A DNA stretch of 64,000 nucleotides, taken from positions 62,001 to 126,000 of the forward strand of contig WNNJ02002490.1 of assembly GCA_012934845.2 (NCBI GenBank), written 5' to 3'. Below, in pieces: positions 13,105 to 22,930 of the stretch. The first letter of the stretch is position 1; every line of letters begins with the position of its first letter. The position numbers were made by a program, and so were the translations under genes. Origin of the DNA: Pomphorhynchus laevis (lineage: Eukaryota; Acanthocephala; Palaeacanthocephala; Echinorhynchida; Pomphorhynchidae). The notes beneath the pieces were generated by a model. It was not told the origin of the DNA, ran no database searches, and saw nothing but the letters and a program-made list of their open reading frames with translations.

Positions 13105-13400
13105 TTTAATGATCTGCTGAAATTTTCCTCTGCTGCCTTTCTGTAAAAAACAAACGATACAGTTTGAAAGGAAAACATTTCCACTTGTGCAAACTGTACG
13201 TTGTATCCGTCTTTTGTAACAAAAAGACGGAGATAGCACTACAGTTGCCGGAAACAACCGACAATCTGTCTTTTGAATTTTCTTGACAGGAAACCGGAAT
13301 CTGCCAGGTAAATAGAATGAACAATTGCATACACGAGCGAGTATCATCATTTGGTCGGCTTCATAAATTATCCTCGTGTGAATTCTTAATCCTAGATGCA

Positions 13401-13474
13401 GCACTGTACACTACAATCAGCGTAGGTGGACCTCATCAGCAGTGAGCCTACGCCTACCTTTCGTGTTTCAGTCC
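13401..13474 (-). ncRNA. Hammerhead-type core A4 (one weakened closing pair)
   Basis: Stem I is CACTG/CAGTG. The base just before GAAA is T rather than C, which weakens the closing pair of stem II. CTGATGA and GUA are intact. Confidence 0.6.
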
Positions 13475-13833
13475 TTTAATGATTTGCTGAAATTTTCCTC
13501 TGCTGCCTTTCTGTAAAGGCAGCAGAGGAAATATTACTATATTGATTGGCATTTGCAAGATTTAGAATTCCATACTATATTGAATGCGATGTTTTAAAAG
13601 TCAAGTGCTATAAAGGAATAAATGTTCTGACGTAGTAAATTGGTTATAATTTTAGTTGGATTAAAGATAGCGATCTTGAAGGGGACTGACGTGCTATTGG
13701 ATTTTTCCCTTTTATCTTTATAATTATGTATTTTTATATGATCTCATATCTATAATACCTTAATATTTAAAGATAAATATATCTTATTGGTCGGTTTTAT
13801 ATTTTTATCGTGTGGTTCTTTTAATCTTTTCAG

Positions 13834-13909
13834 CGTCACTGTACACTGCAATCAGCGTGGGTGGACCTCATTAGCAATGATCCCACGCCTACATTTCGTG
13901 TTTTGGTCA
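13834..13909 (-). ncRNA. Hammerhead-type core A5, decayed
   Basis: Stem III outer helix GCGTGGG/CCCACGC is intact. The core is altered (CTAATGA in place of CTGATGA, AAAA in place of GAAA), so this copy is probably inactive. Confidence 0.55.
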
Positions 13910-14196
13910 TGTTACTGCTCCTGCTGAACTTCTTGTCGCCGAAATGCTGGTTTATATTTGGCTTATATATCAAATTACACAATTAATGTGTTCTATATTT
14001 AGTGCAGGCGGTAACTAATCGCGATTCGAATCCACTTCGCATCGATTTTTTTATTCCGCTCTAGGACGAAATGTTCACTGAACAGTAAACTGAAAGCTGT
14101 CTTTTATAATTGTGAATATTCATTGCTTACACGAGTTGTATTCTTTCAGTGGTCGGTTTAATATTATCTTCGTGTGGTTGTTTGAATCCTATCAGC

Positions 14197-14271
14197 ATCA
14201 CTGTACACTACAATCAGCGTGAGTGGACCACATCAGCAGTGAGCCCACGCCTACATTTCGTGTTTCGGTCC
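14197..14271 (-). ncRNA. Hammerhead-type core A6, nearly intact
   Basis: GGACC-GAAAC and cleavage GUA are intact. Stem I extends to 6 bp (TCACTG/CAGTGA). One core base differs (CTGATGT for CTGATGA). Confidence 0.6.
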
Positions 14272-14557
14272 TGCTACTATTTCTGTTGAACTCATTGTCG
14301 CCGAAATGCTGGTTTATATTTGGCTTATATACCAAATTATACAATTAATGTGTTCAATATTTGGTGTGGGCGGTAACTAATATTCGCAATTCGAATCCAC
14401 CACACACCGATTTTTTATTCCGTTCTTATACGAAATGTTCACTGGACAGTAAACCGTAAGCTGTCTTTTTTACTATTGTGAATATTGCTTACACGAGCAG
14501 CTATTCTTCATTGGTCGGTTTGGTATTATCTTCGTGTGGTTGTTTGAATCCTATCAG

Positions 14558-14633
14558 CATCACTGAACACTACAATCAACGTGGCTTGACCTCATCAGCA
14601 GTGAGCCCACGCCTACATTTCGTGTTTCGGTCC
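14558..14633 (-). ncRNA. Hammerhead-type core A7
   Basis: CTGATGA and GGACC-GAAAC are intact, and the cleavage triplet is GUU, which is allowed (NUH). Stem I is TCACTG/CAGTGA. Stem III outer helix carries a few mismatches. Confidence 0.6.
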
Positions 14634-14640
14634 TTTTCCT

Positions 14641-15150
14641 AGCTTGGGCTCACTGCTGATGAGGTCAACTTACGCTGATTGTAGTGTACAATGATGCTGA
14701 TAGGATTGAAAGAACCATACGAGGAATTATAATTTTATTTAAATAATTGTATAACAAATAATTTATTACAGTAAACCGTAAGCTGTCTTTTTTGTTGGTG
14801 AACAATTCGTATAGAAACGAATAATAAAATTCGGTATGTGGTGAATTCGAATTGCGAATAATAGTTACCGCCCACACCAACTATAGAACACATAAATTGG
14901 TTAATTTGGTATATAAGCCAATTATAAATCAATATTTCGGCGACAAGGAGTTCAGCAAAAAAGAGTAAATGGGCTCATTAAGTAAATGGGCTCACCATGC
15001 AACACAAAGTGTAGGCATGGGCTCACTGCTGATGAGATATCCCACGCTGATTATAGTGTTCAGTGATGCTGATAGAATTGAAAGAACCACACGAGGAAAA
15101 TATGAAACCGACCAGTGAAGAATAATGGCTTGTGTAAGCAATGAATATTC
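14641..15150 (+). repeat. Inverted, partial A' copies closing the array
   Basis: The sequence turns around at about 14640. CTGATGAG with TCACTG now reads on the plus strand at 14650-14662, and again at 15021-15036, with the cleavage-strand blocks at about 14675-14700 and 15045-15070. The GAAA strand is missing or altered in both. A head-to-head end like this is also seen in arrays C and D. Confidence 0.7.
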
Positions 15151-15840
15151 ACGATATAATTACATTTTTTAATAAATATTTTTATTTTTATTTAATGAGC
15201 AATTATATTAGAAAATGTGCTTGACGAAATCCATACAGACTTAAATTTAATATAATTGCAGTGAAGCGGAAGCATGAAACTTTCTGAAGGTTTATGGCTT
15301 TTGCAAAAGCTTGAATGTAAAGTTTTATAAATTTGTCCATGCTTGGTTGTAAAAATGAATGTATTTTTATAAATTAAATTCGTATATACATATGAAATTA
15401 AAAACGGATGAAATCGAATGAGATTGAACAAGTTAGTTATTTAATCTGATTAACTAAATATCAAATTTATTCATTGATTAATCAATCAAATTTATTGGGT
15501 CATTAATTTTACTATTAACTTAATTTTAATTAATTTTTATCTTAGGGTAAAACCCGACTATACTGTTTAACTTTGTCTATAAAATTTCTAATTTATATGA
15601 CTTCGTAGTGTTAGGATTTGTGTACAACACTGACATTTTCCATTCAGATGCTTATCATCCTATTGCTTGATATTTTATTCATTTATTTTTACTGCCATTT
15701 CTAAAAGCACATTGATTTAATTAGAAATTCGTAAATTAAAATAAATAATTCGATAAAACCATGATTACTCTGTCAAATAAAAAAAGCAATAAAAATACAA
15801 GATTTAGATAATAATTTCTAAACCCATAATCTTCTTCCAT
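15151..15840. other. AT-rich DNA with no recognised gene
   Basis: Nothing recognised. The open frame on the minus strand at 15192-15431 has no family features. Confidence 0.3.
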
Positions 15841-15845
15841 TTCAG

Positions 15846-16110
15846 AAATATAGTTATTACAAGAACGAAGAAGCAGAAATTATCCTTTATTTAATAAAAA
15901 AATTCTACATTTCGATAGCTCCTGCTACCAGGAGCTATCGAAATCTAGCAGGTTTTTATAGCAGGAGCTATCGAAATATAGATTTTTTATCAAATAAAGT
16001 ATAATTTCTGCTTCTTCGTTCTTGTAATAACTATATACAAGATTTAGAATTCAGGACTATATTTAATGCGATATTTTAAAAGTCAAGTGTTATAAAGGAA
16101 GAAATGTTTT
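15846..16110. repeat. Foldback element with arms of about 60 bp
   Basis: The left arm (about 15846-15910, containing acaagaacgaagaagcag) is repeated in reverse complement at about 15972-16036. The centre holds two copies of the self-complementary block ttcgatagct...agctatcgaa. The right flank 16036-16110 (caagatttagaattc... aaaagtcaagtg) is also found at 13545-13620 beside array A, so this flank is dispersed. I see no coding. Foldback or MITE-like is the best reading. Confidence 0.7.
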
Positions 16111-16545
16111 AGCGAGTATAAATCGGGATACTTTGTCGGCAGGTATCACAAACCAAACGAGCATCAACAGATATAAATGCAAGACATCAAGCATCTATCG
16201 AAATATCGTATTAAATCATTTGGAAAAATTCAATGATATATTCGTAAATTTAACAGGTTAACTACTAAATGATGTTTAACATCGCTTTTGTAATAATTAT
16301 ATAACATATTATAACATATTAAATAATTATATAATATTATATTGGTCATATATTTAACAATATATGACCAAAATTAAAAAAATAACAAAAAGTAATAATA
16401 AATAATAACATTTATCTGAAAAATTTATTAATGACCAGTGTAGCCCCTAGGCAAGTGGCGGAAAATCGACATGTACATTAAAATAAGCGAATAAAACTAC
16501 TTAAACGTTCATATCATCAAAAGTAATTATATAGGGTTTGTATCA
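16111..16545. other. AT-rich DNA with no recognised feature
   Basis: Nothing recognised apart from short internal AT repeats near 16290-16330. Confidence 0.3.
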
Positions 16546-17740
16546 ACAGTCCCTTGTTTGACTGCCTGGCTTCATAATTGCGATGGGAAATTTGTAGGTT
16601 TAGTCAAGGGTGTATATAAGGTCCCATGCAGCGAACCGATTGACTTAAGTGACATTTTGATTTTGGAAAGAGCACGACAAAGAAACGAGTGATACACGGT
16701 TTGACATTGAGATTGACACAAATTACATCGGGAATAATTTGAACGACCATGACATATGACAAGGATTGTGCAGATCTTGCCATTACACCCATGTAATGGC
16801 AAGATCAACTTATTGTCCTTGGGCGCGGACAATAAGTTGTTTTTAATAACGTGGAATTTATGCCATATTGATTGAAAGCTTGTTATGGATACAGTTTTTT
16901 CGTGGTCAATTGCAAATAACGTAGTTTAAAATTGTTTTATGTGTTGCTTGAATTCTGGTGTTTCATGGAGACGAAGACGTTGTAGACAGTTTATATATGT
17001 TAGATCGAAGTGATAGCTGCAATATGAGTTTAATGTATTTTGAATGATAGACCACGAAAATTTGTGATGAAATGCCATTTGCATAAATCTGATTATTCTA
17101 TTTTAATAATTGAAAAATCATTCCATATTAAAAGCAGGTCGTAAGTTATCATGGGTTCTATCATAACATTAAGGAATCGGAGTGCGCCGTGTAAGGATAT
17201 ACTTGAAAGTTTTCGATATCCTTATGTGATCGATAATAATTTACAGGCTTTTTGTTCTAAATGTAGATGAAATGACTATTTGGAGGTAAGGTGGATGACT
17301 ATATATTGATTGGAGTTGATGAATTTGATGGGTATTATAAGTTGATTAGGTCATGTAGGGGTTGTGATATTAGAATATACTCAAAATGTATTATCAGGGC
17401 GTCGGCAAAAAGAATAATTTTGAAGTGGAGGATTTCGATTGCAAACAAGCTGGTAGATCTCTAAACGACAGAGAGAATAGGAGTGGACTTAATGGGTCAT
17501 CTTGCATAACTCCTTTGTTTTGAGTGATTGGAGCGGAGAAGAATACACGATTGAAAATGAACACTTCATTCGGTAACATCATACGATGTAATGTGTCGAC
17601 GAAGGTTCCGGAGATGTTATATTGCGAATTAAGTTTTTCAAAGTTGAAGTTGATTGATATTTTCAGCAGTCAACTATGTCAACTTCGGAGAAGTCGACGA
17701 AAACTGCCTATGAACAAATCAGTTCAATATTGACTGAATA
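16546..17740 (-). mobile_element. Degraded LINE reverse transcriptase with C-terminal Cys/His tail
   Basis: Minus-strand frames give, in order, VFVDFSEVDIVD (motif A, near 17690), ITQNKGVMQDDPLSPLLFSL (motif B, near 17510) and ILFADALIIHFEYILISQPL (motif C, FADD changed to FADA, near 17390). Further on comes a Cys/His-rich tail (C..C.Q.CQTVYHSFLC, near 16700) like the C-terminal zinc finger of some LINEs. At least three frame changes or stops separate these blocks. The motif order and spacing fit one LINE copy. The clade is not determined; the sequence is unlike the RTE copies in this window. Confidence 0.65.
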
Positions 17741-18834
17741 AATGAAGTTTATATTTTATGTTTATTAATAATGATGTTGGTACCGATGGCTCTGTAATTA
17801 TTGGGATGCATTAGAGCTATTTGTAGTTCATTAACACTAAATTGTTTGTTTAGGGAATTATTAATAGCTATTGGGAGAATATGTCGAAACGTAGGTGAAA
17901 AATAAATATGAAGTATTTTTTAGTATTTATTATTTTAATAGAAAGAAATATATAATAAATAGAGTGAAGTAACAACCAATTAAAAAACACACTGAAGTTT
18001 TAAGAGCGATCGAGCAATGACCTATTACTTTACCTAGATTGAGAATTTAAAATTCAAGCCGATTAATAAGCCTTATTCTGGACGACCTTTACCTAAAAGG
18101 ATTAAAGGAATTTCAATTACGTAAAATTTAGATATTTTGATTGTCAAAAATATATATATTTTGATTGGGTCACATGCTAGTGTTTCTGTGGGAATAATGA
18201 CATAAAATAAAGACAACATTGAGTTTCGTTCACGAAGTAGATATTTAAAGCCTTCTACATTGTAGTAAAGAATTTGAAGAATTGTAGTGCACGCAGATAA
18301 TTGTATATTATCAATCATATGCTGTTACAATGCTATGAGAAGGTAAAGGTATAAATATTGAGTTTTGTCGAGATAATGGGCACATTGCGGTTAGCGGTAA
18401 CGTGCTTTGTTTTATTTATCCATCAAAAGGTGAAGTGTTGCACATTAGGTTAATCTTTAGTCATTCAGCAGATATTTTTTATGTTCCCGGGTATCCAGAG
18501 TTATTGTTTTTCAGAAGATAAAATTGTAATAATAACATATTAATTATAATTATTCCTATTTATATTATATAATAATTATATAATTATTGATTATATATTT
18601 ATAATTATATACATTATATTTTTACAATGTGAAATATGCTACCTGCAAGTGGGTTCCATATGTCAGATCATCTAACTGAGTCTACGTATTTTATATTATA
18701 TAAAATTTAAAAATAAAGATAAATAATTATAAATAATAAATAATTATATAAAATTTTAAATGATAGATTTTTATATAAAATTAAAATTTAAAATTAAAAA
18801 TGAATGCAATATTTATGAATTGACTAATAAATAA
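17741..18834. other. AT-rich DNA with no recognised gene
   Basis: No gene, repeat array or structured RNA recognised. Confidence 0.3.
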
Positions 18835-18945
18835 TATGAGGTGAATAAGGAATAGAGATTATCAGTAGGATCTGCTGCTATTTTATCAGGTTTCTACCCC
18901 TATTCTTTGATCCAACATATCAGCGGGCCCGATGTATTTAACGAA
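18835..18945 (-). repeat. Dispersed repeat family G, body only
   Basis: On the minus strand GGGGTA-GAAAC is followed by TGATAAAATAGCAG, as in the other G copies. There is no minisatellite tail here. Confidence 0.45.
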
Positions 18946-19189
18946 TTTGTTATATCGTATCATAATTGTGTTTTAATAGACCATAGCAATCGTATAGACT
19001 CAAGCTTTTTCCAGTGCAAATCTGAATTTTAAAGATAAGAGCGTTAATTAAAAAAAGCAGAAAAAAGAAGAACCGAACTAAAAATACTGTTGTTCTCTGT
19101 AGTATCTATCAATAAATGGCTAAAGCAACGATCTATACGTGTAGCATAGAGACATGATACAAATTGCTGGTAGGGGCTGAGAAGTTGGG

Positions 19190-19320
19190 GTTGAATCAAA
19201 AAGGAGAAAATGTTATTCATCTTCGGAAAATTACTCTTTTTGTAATTTTCTGAAGATGTTAACAGAGGTTTGCGAAATATCAAATACAAATTTCCCCTTT
19301 TTGATCCCGTTTCAATAATT
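19190..19320 (+). repeat. Short dispersed repeat H (copy 1)
   Basis: Contains ttttctgaagatg, then taacag, then gcgaaatatcaaa. It is shared in reverse orientation with 46190-46275, and partly with 46375-46425. The core CTGAAGA...GAAA resembles the two conserved hammerhead strands, but stems I and III cannot be identified. Confidence 0.45.
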
Positions 19321-20179
19321 CTTTAACATCATTTTTATTTCGGCTCTTCTTTTTATAGTTGCTTTTGTTTAATTAATGCCCTTATCTTTTGAGATGTGTA
19401 AGTATTATCATCGTCAATATATTGACTGGTTTTATTTGTAGAAATAAATCATTTGTTTATTACAGTTTAGCACGAGTTGCAATCATATTTTTAAAATTTA
19501 AATCTTAAATTTTTTAAATTTTAATGTTTATTAAATATAAACACATTTTTATGTGTTTCTTGTAAATTTAAATATTCAATCTTTACCACATAAGTCTATA
19601 ATTATCTAAATTAATCGATATTTATTACTATTAATTTTACTGAGAATTAGAAGGACATTTTATGTTTCTGACATTTCTGTATACAAATTATTGGAATTTT
19701 TGTTTAACTAATATCGTCAAATACCGAAACCCTAAAGTTGTATTCAGAACTTAAAATAAATCAACTGTTACGCTGTAACTCTTATTTTACTAACACATTT
19801 TACTCGTGAAAATATAAAACTTTTTAATTTTAAAATATATTAATTTATCAGCATATTTATTGCTTCCATATATTCACTTTTATTCATGTATTTGAGGCTA
19901 ATTAAATTTTTATGCATTTAAATATTTACGTAAATTAGTATAAAATGGATGAAAATCGTAGGTATTTGAACTATTAACAATTTTTTATATATCTTGAAAT
20001 AAGTTTTCAAATCAAATATAAAAATATCATAATATAAAGAAAATTTTGTGAATATATTGATAAATGCACTCTTTATGAAACAAAAGATATCTTTATAATG
20101 AGTTGCTATTAAATTTGGATTTTGTTAGTTGGTTCAATTAACATATCCAATATATAAGTATCAAATTAAAATTAGACAA
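19321..20179. other. AT-rich DNA with no recognised gene
   Basis: Nothing recognised. Confidence 0.3.
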
Positions 20180-21722
20180 ACAGTGTGTCTCAAAACATGT
20201 ATACACACTTTGTAAAGTAAATGCTTATTGAAATTCATTTAATTCTTAATGTAATAAAATTTATCAACACCATTTTATTGTTTTGTCACCGTCTATTCTG
20301 AAACTGGTGTAAGCTCTGACTCAGTCACTGCTGAGTCAATTCAAACAACACTCGCAACTGATCGTCGTCATTAAAATCATGAACTAATCTTGGTATCTAA
20401 CTTTTTTTATTGACAAAGTATCATAATAATATAGATAGCTGTTTTTGAAATCCCTACCCCACGACAAGCTTGTCGTACATACTTTTTGGATTTTGCTGAA
20501 ACGTTTACAGTTTCAGCTTTCTTCCTTTGCGGGCTTGCTAATGTATGTGATCTTCCGGAATACTCTTAATGAACATTTTGAACGGTTCCATCAGCTTCAA
20601 GCTTATAATTTGTTTCTTATGATTGATTTCGTAACTTTTTGTTGTTGTTTTTAAACTCACTCTTAAATTGTCTTTGCACTAAGACTGCTTTTATATACTT
20701 TCAGTATAGCCCTCTTTATGAATTTCCTTTCTTCAAAGTTTAGCCTGGCTAATTCCTATTGTTTAATCTGCAAAATAAAACAGATAATTGAGTTTTACTA
20801 TTTGTTAAAGATTTGTAAATTTATAGAAACGTATAATGGAACGAAACTAATTATTTCAAAAATTTACAATATTTCGATAGCTTTTGCTATCATCTTTACC
20901 AAAGTACAAACTGTTTATTTAAAAGTTTAATGGAAAAATGTTCAAGACAATTTATAACTGTCCGATAATGATAACAGGAGTAATCTAAATATTTTTAATT
21001 TTTATAATAATATTATTTTTACTTATTTCCTATAAATTACAAAATTTAAATTAGTGATTATTAATTTATAAAAATTGACATCCCAGCTAAAATTAATATT
21101 AGATTTTTACAGAATGTATTGTATTAAAATTTAAGATGTTATGCAATCAACAACAAAACAAAATTATTTATTATCAAAATATAAAAATAAAGAGATTTAT
21201 ATAATAATTAAACTAATTGAAAATATTTATCAATTTCTAGGAATTAATAGGGACGAAGAAAGAAGTACAAATAGTTTTATTCCAAAAATTCACAATATAT
21301 CGATAGTTTATGCTATCATCTTCAAAAAACAAACGGTTTATTTTAATAAATAAACCGTTTATTTTATTTTTAATTTATTTTTATAAATTATTTAAATACG
21401 TTTAAAACATTTAAAATCTGTAAAAATTAAAGTATTTTTATGATTTTTTTAGATGTTAGCAGAAATTATTGACATATTGTTAATTTTGGAATAAAACAAT
21501 TTCCACTCATTTCTTAGTAAATTAGTAAAACTATAAATAAGAAATACACGGATATTATTAATAATGTGTTGAAGTGTGTACTACATATTTTGTGACACTG
21601 ACGGTGATATAACAATAAAATTGTGTTTGCAAATTCTATTACATTTTGAAAATTAAATAAATTTCAACAAACAGATACTTTACAATTATTCAAAACGTGT
21701 ACACATTTTGGAGCAGCCTGTA
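20180..21722 (-). mobile_element. Mariner-like DNA transposon with inverted repeats of about 120 bp, degraded
   Basis: The ends 20180-20297 and 21594-21721 are inverted repeats (both ends carry ttttattgtt beside caccgtc, and aaaac/acacat blocks near the tips). On the minus strand at about 20600-20290 lies a transposase N-terminal part: GTVQNVH, GRSHTLASPQRKKAETV, YVRQACRGVGISKTAIY, then PRLVHDFNDDDQLRVLFEL. This matches the helix-turn-helix region and the start of the catalytic part of Tc1/mariner-superfamily proteins. The DDE/D residues are not visible, and several stops and frame changes are present. Two related 200-bp blocks (about 20718-20930 and 21141-21353) fill the rest and may be later insertions. 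Confidence 0.7.
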
Positions 21723-22150
21723 TTGTTCGACAGATATTTTTGTAACATGTAGTTATTAAATAATCAATATTATTTTCACCATAACACCGTATCCACCGTA
21801 AGTAGCTGTTATTCTAGAAAAGGTAAATCGTAGAATTAAATCCTTTACTTTTTCTACTATTGAATTTTTCTTAATTGTTTTAGATATCATCTCTATCCGG
21901 ATGATTTTTTAGATGTAAATTTTTACTTCGGATCACTTCTGTACACATGATGATCATTATTAAATGATCCGAAAAGCGTTTAATTAAGTGATCTGAACAA
22001 TGTTCAAAATTGCATTGACCACTTTATATGCAGTTGTCCACTCACAATTCAGTTGATGACTGATTAATTCGTTTCAATGGTTACAGAATGTAAAATTTGA
22101 AAACGTTTACTATATATTATAAAATATTATATTTAGCATCTAACCTATGG
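21723..22150. other. AT-rich DNA with no recognised gene
   Basis: Nothing recognised. Confidence 0.3.
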
Positions 22151-22163
22151 TTTGTTATTTCAG

Positions 22164-22268
22164 ATGTTAATTTTCGACAATTAATCATTGAAGGAAACAT
22201 TTTACTATGGGGTCAAACAATTAGCCATTTACCTCCTACACGTATCAGAGAACTAATATTAATTTGAA
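22164..22268 (+). other. Exon-like segment of an unrecognised gene
   Basis: A splice-acceptor-like tract (gttatttcag) ends at about 22163 and is followed by an open stretch of about 34 codons to a TGA at 22267. It includes FRQLIIEGNILLWGQ and ISHLPPTRIRELIL. The composition is more protein-like than the surrounding AT-rich frames and faintly recalls a leucine-rich repeat end. No partner exon was found, so this may be chance or a dead exon. Confidence 0.2.
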
Positions 22269-22605
22269 ATGTTTAGCCGAACTATACGTATCTCTTTTAA
22301 TATTTATCGGCAATGCATTGCGTATTGTAAACATGATTTGCATGTATACATGGATTTTATTTCGTAATATTTCAATCAATCAGTATATACATATATTGTT
22401 CGTTTGACTAATTCATCTTAAGGTGTGAATTAAGTGTGAACTTAGTGTGTATTTCCTGACGGCATCACATGCTTTAGATATTTGTAATGATAGTATTGGT
22501 TTGATTTAACTTTATTTATACGATTACTATCTAGGTCATTATTTTTCAACAACAAAGTTGTTGAGCAATACGCTCACTGTAAACACTTGATGCTGTTCAT
22601 ACTCC
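22269..22605. other. AT-rich DNA with no recognised gene
   Basis: Nothing recognised. Confidence 0.3.
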
Positions 22606-22930
22606 TTGTAAACTAGGTGGGCCCTGAAACGGGTTCAACATCTGTCGTTGAATGAGAAAACCCAGGTGCGCCTTTGGGGCACCTAGGCTATCTCGGGATT
22701 AGTCTTCTTTTTGAAAGGAAGTCCCCCAGAGCAAAGACTTAGGTTTCTTAAGCTCCTCATCTCTGGTTTACCCAGCATAGTCCGTGCCGATTGGATTCTT
22801 CGGGGGGGGGTGAAAGACCCCGGGTGGTTCAGTCGGAAGGCGGCGTGTTGGATCGGTTAGGGGGGCTCAGATCCCTTTGGATTTGAGGCCATAAAAGTTG
22901 GGAAGGCGCTGAAGACTGGAGAAAGAATCT
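22606..22930 (+). other. GC-rich island of unknown nature, probably a mobile-element end
   Basis: Base composition changes sharply to about 50% GC within AT-rich flanks. The block holds ggtgcgcctttggggcacct (a 7-bp hairpin), a run of nine G at about 22802, and ggtggttcagtcgg at about 22833, which resembles a Pol III A box; no convincing cloverleaf or B box follows. I see no protein. A tRNA-derived SINE or the 5' UTR of a LINE is possible, but neither is shown. Confidence 0.4.

Larger units (their letters stand above)
12203..13530 (-). repeat. Tandem family A, 370-bp units, each with a hammerhead-type core
   Basis: Unit starts at 12203, 12573, 12943 and 13314 give periods of 370, 370 and 371 bp; the fourth unit breaks off at about 13520. 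Units are over 90% alike by eye. Each encodes on the minus strand the three hammerhead strands described at 12291-12364. Short plus- and minus-strand open frames recur in each unit, but they shift and have no family features, so the unit is best read as non-coding. The size and tandem form resemble metazoan retrozyme-type satellites. Confidence 0.9.
13531..14640 (-). repeat. Tandem sub-family A', about 362-bp units
   Basis: Cores at 13834, 14197 and 14558 give periods of about 362 bp. The units share the ribozyme block with family A but differ elsewhere: they carry a conserved block containing GATTCGAATCC (near 14022 and again near 14390) and a different flank. In stem III the outer helix is GCGTGGG/CCCACGC instead of GCGTAGG/CCTACGC, a compensatory change. 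The arrangement suggests two related monomer lineages placed end to end. Confidence 0.8.

Noticed and set aside
12188-13404. Recurrent open frames in array A on both strands
   Set aside because: They repeat because the DNA repeats, have no family features, and shift between units by single-base changes.
14018-14035. GATTCGAATCC in A' units as the T arm of a tRNA
   Set aside because: No acceptor stem, D arm or anticodon arm can be drawn around it.
20868-21330. GATAGC...GCTATCGAAAT hairpins (also near 15930-15990) as hammerheads
   Set aside because: The hairpin pairs through the bases that should form the CUGANGA core, and no cleavage strand is found.
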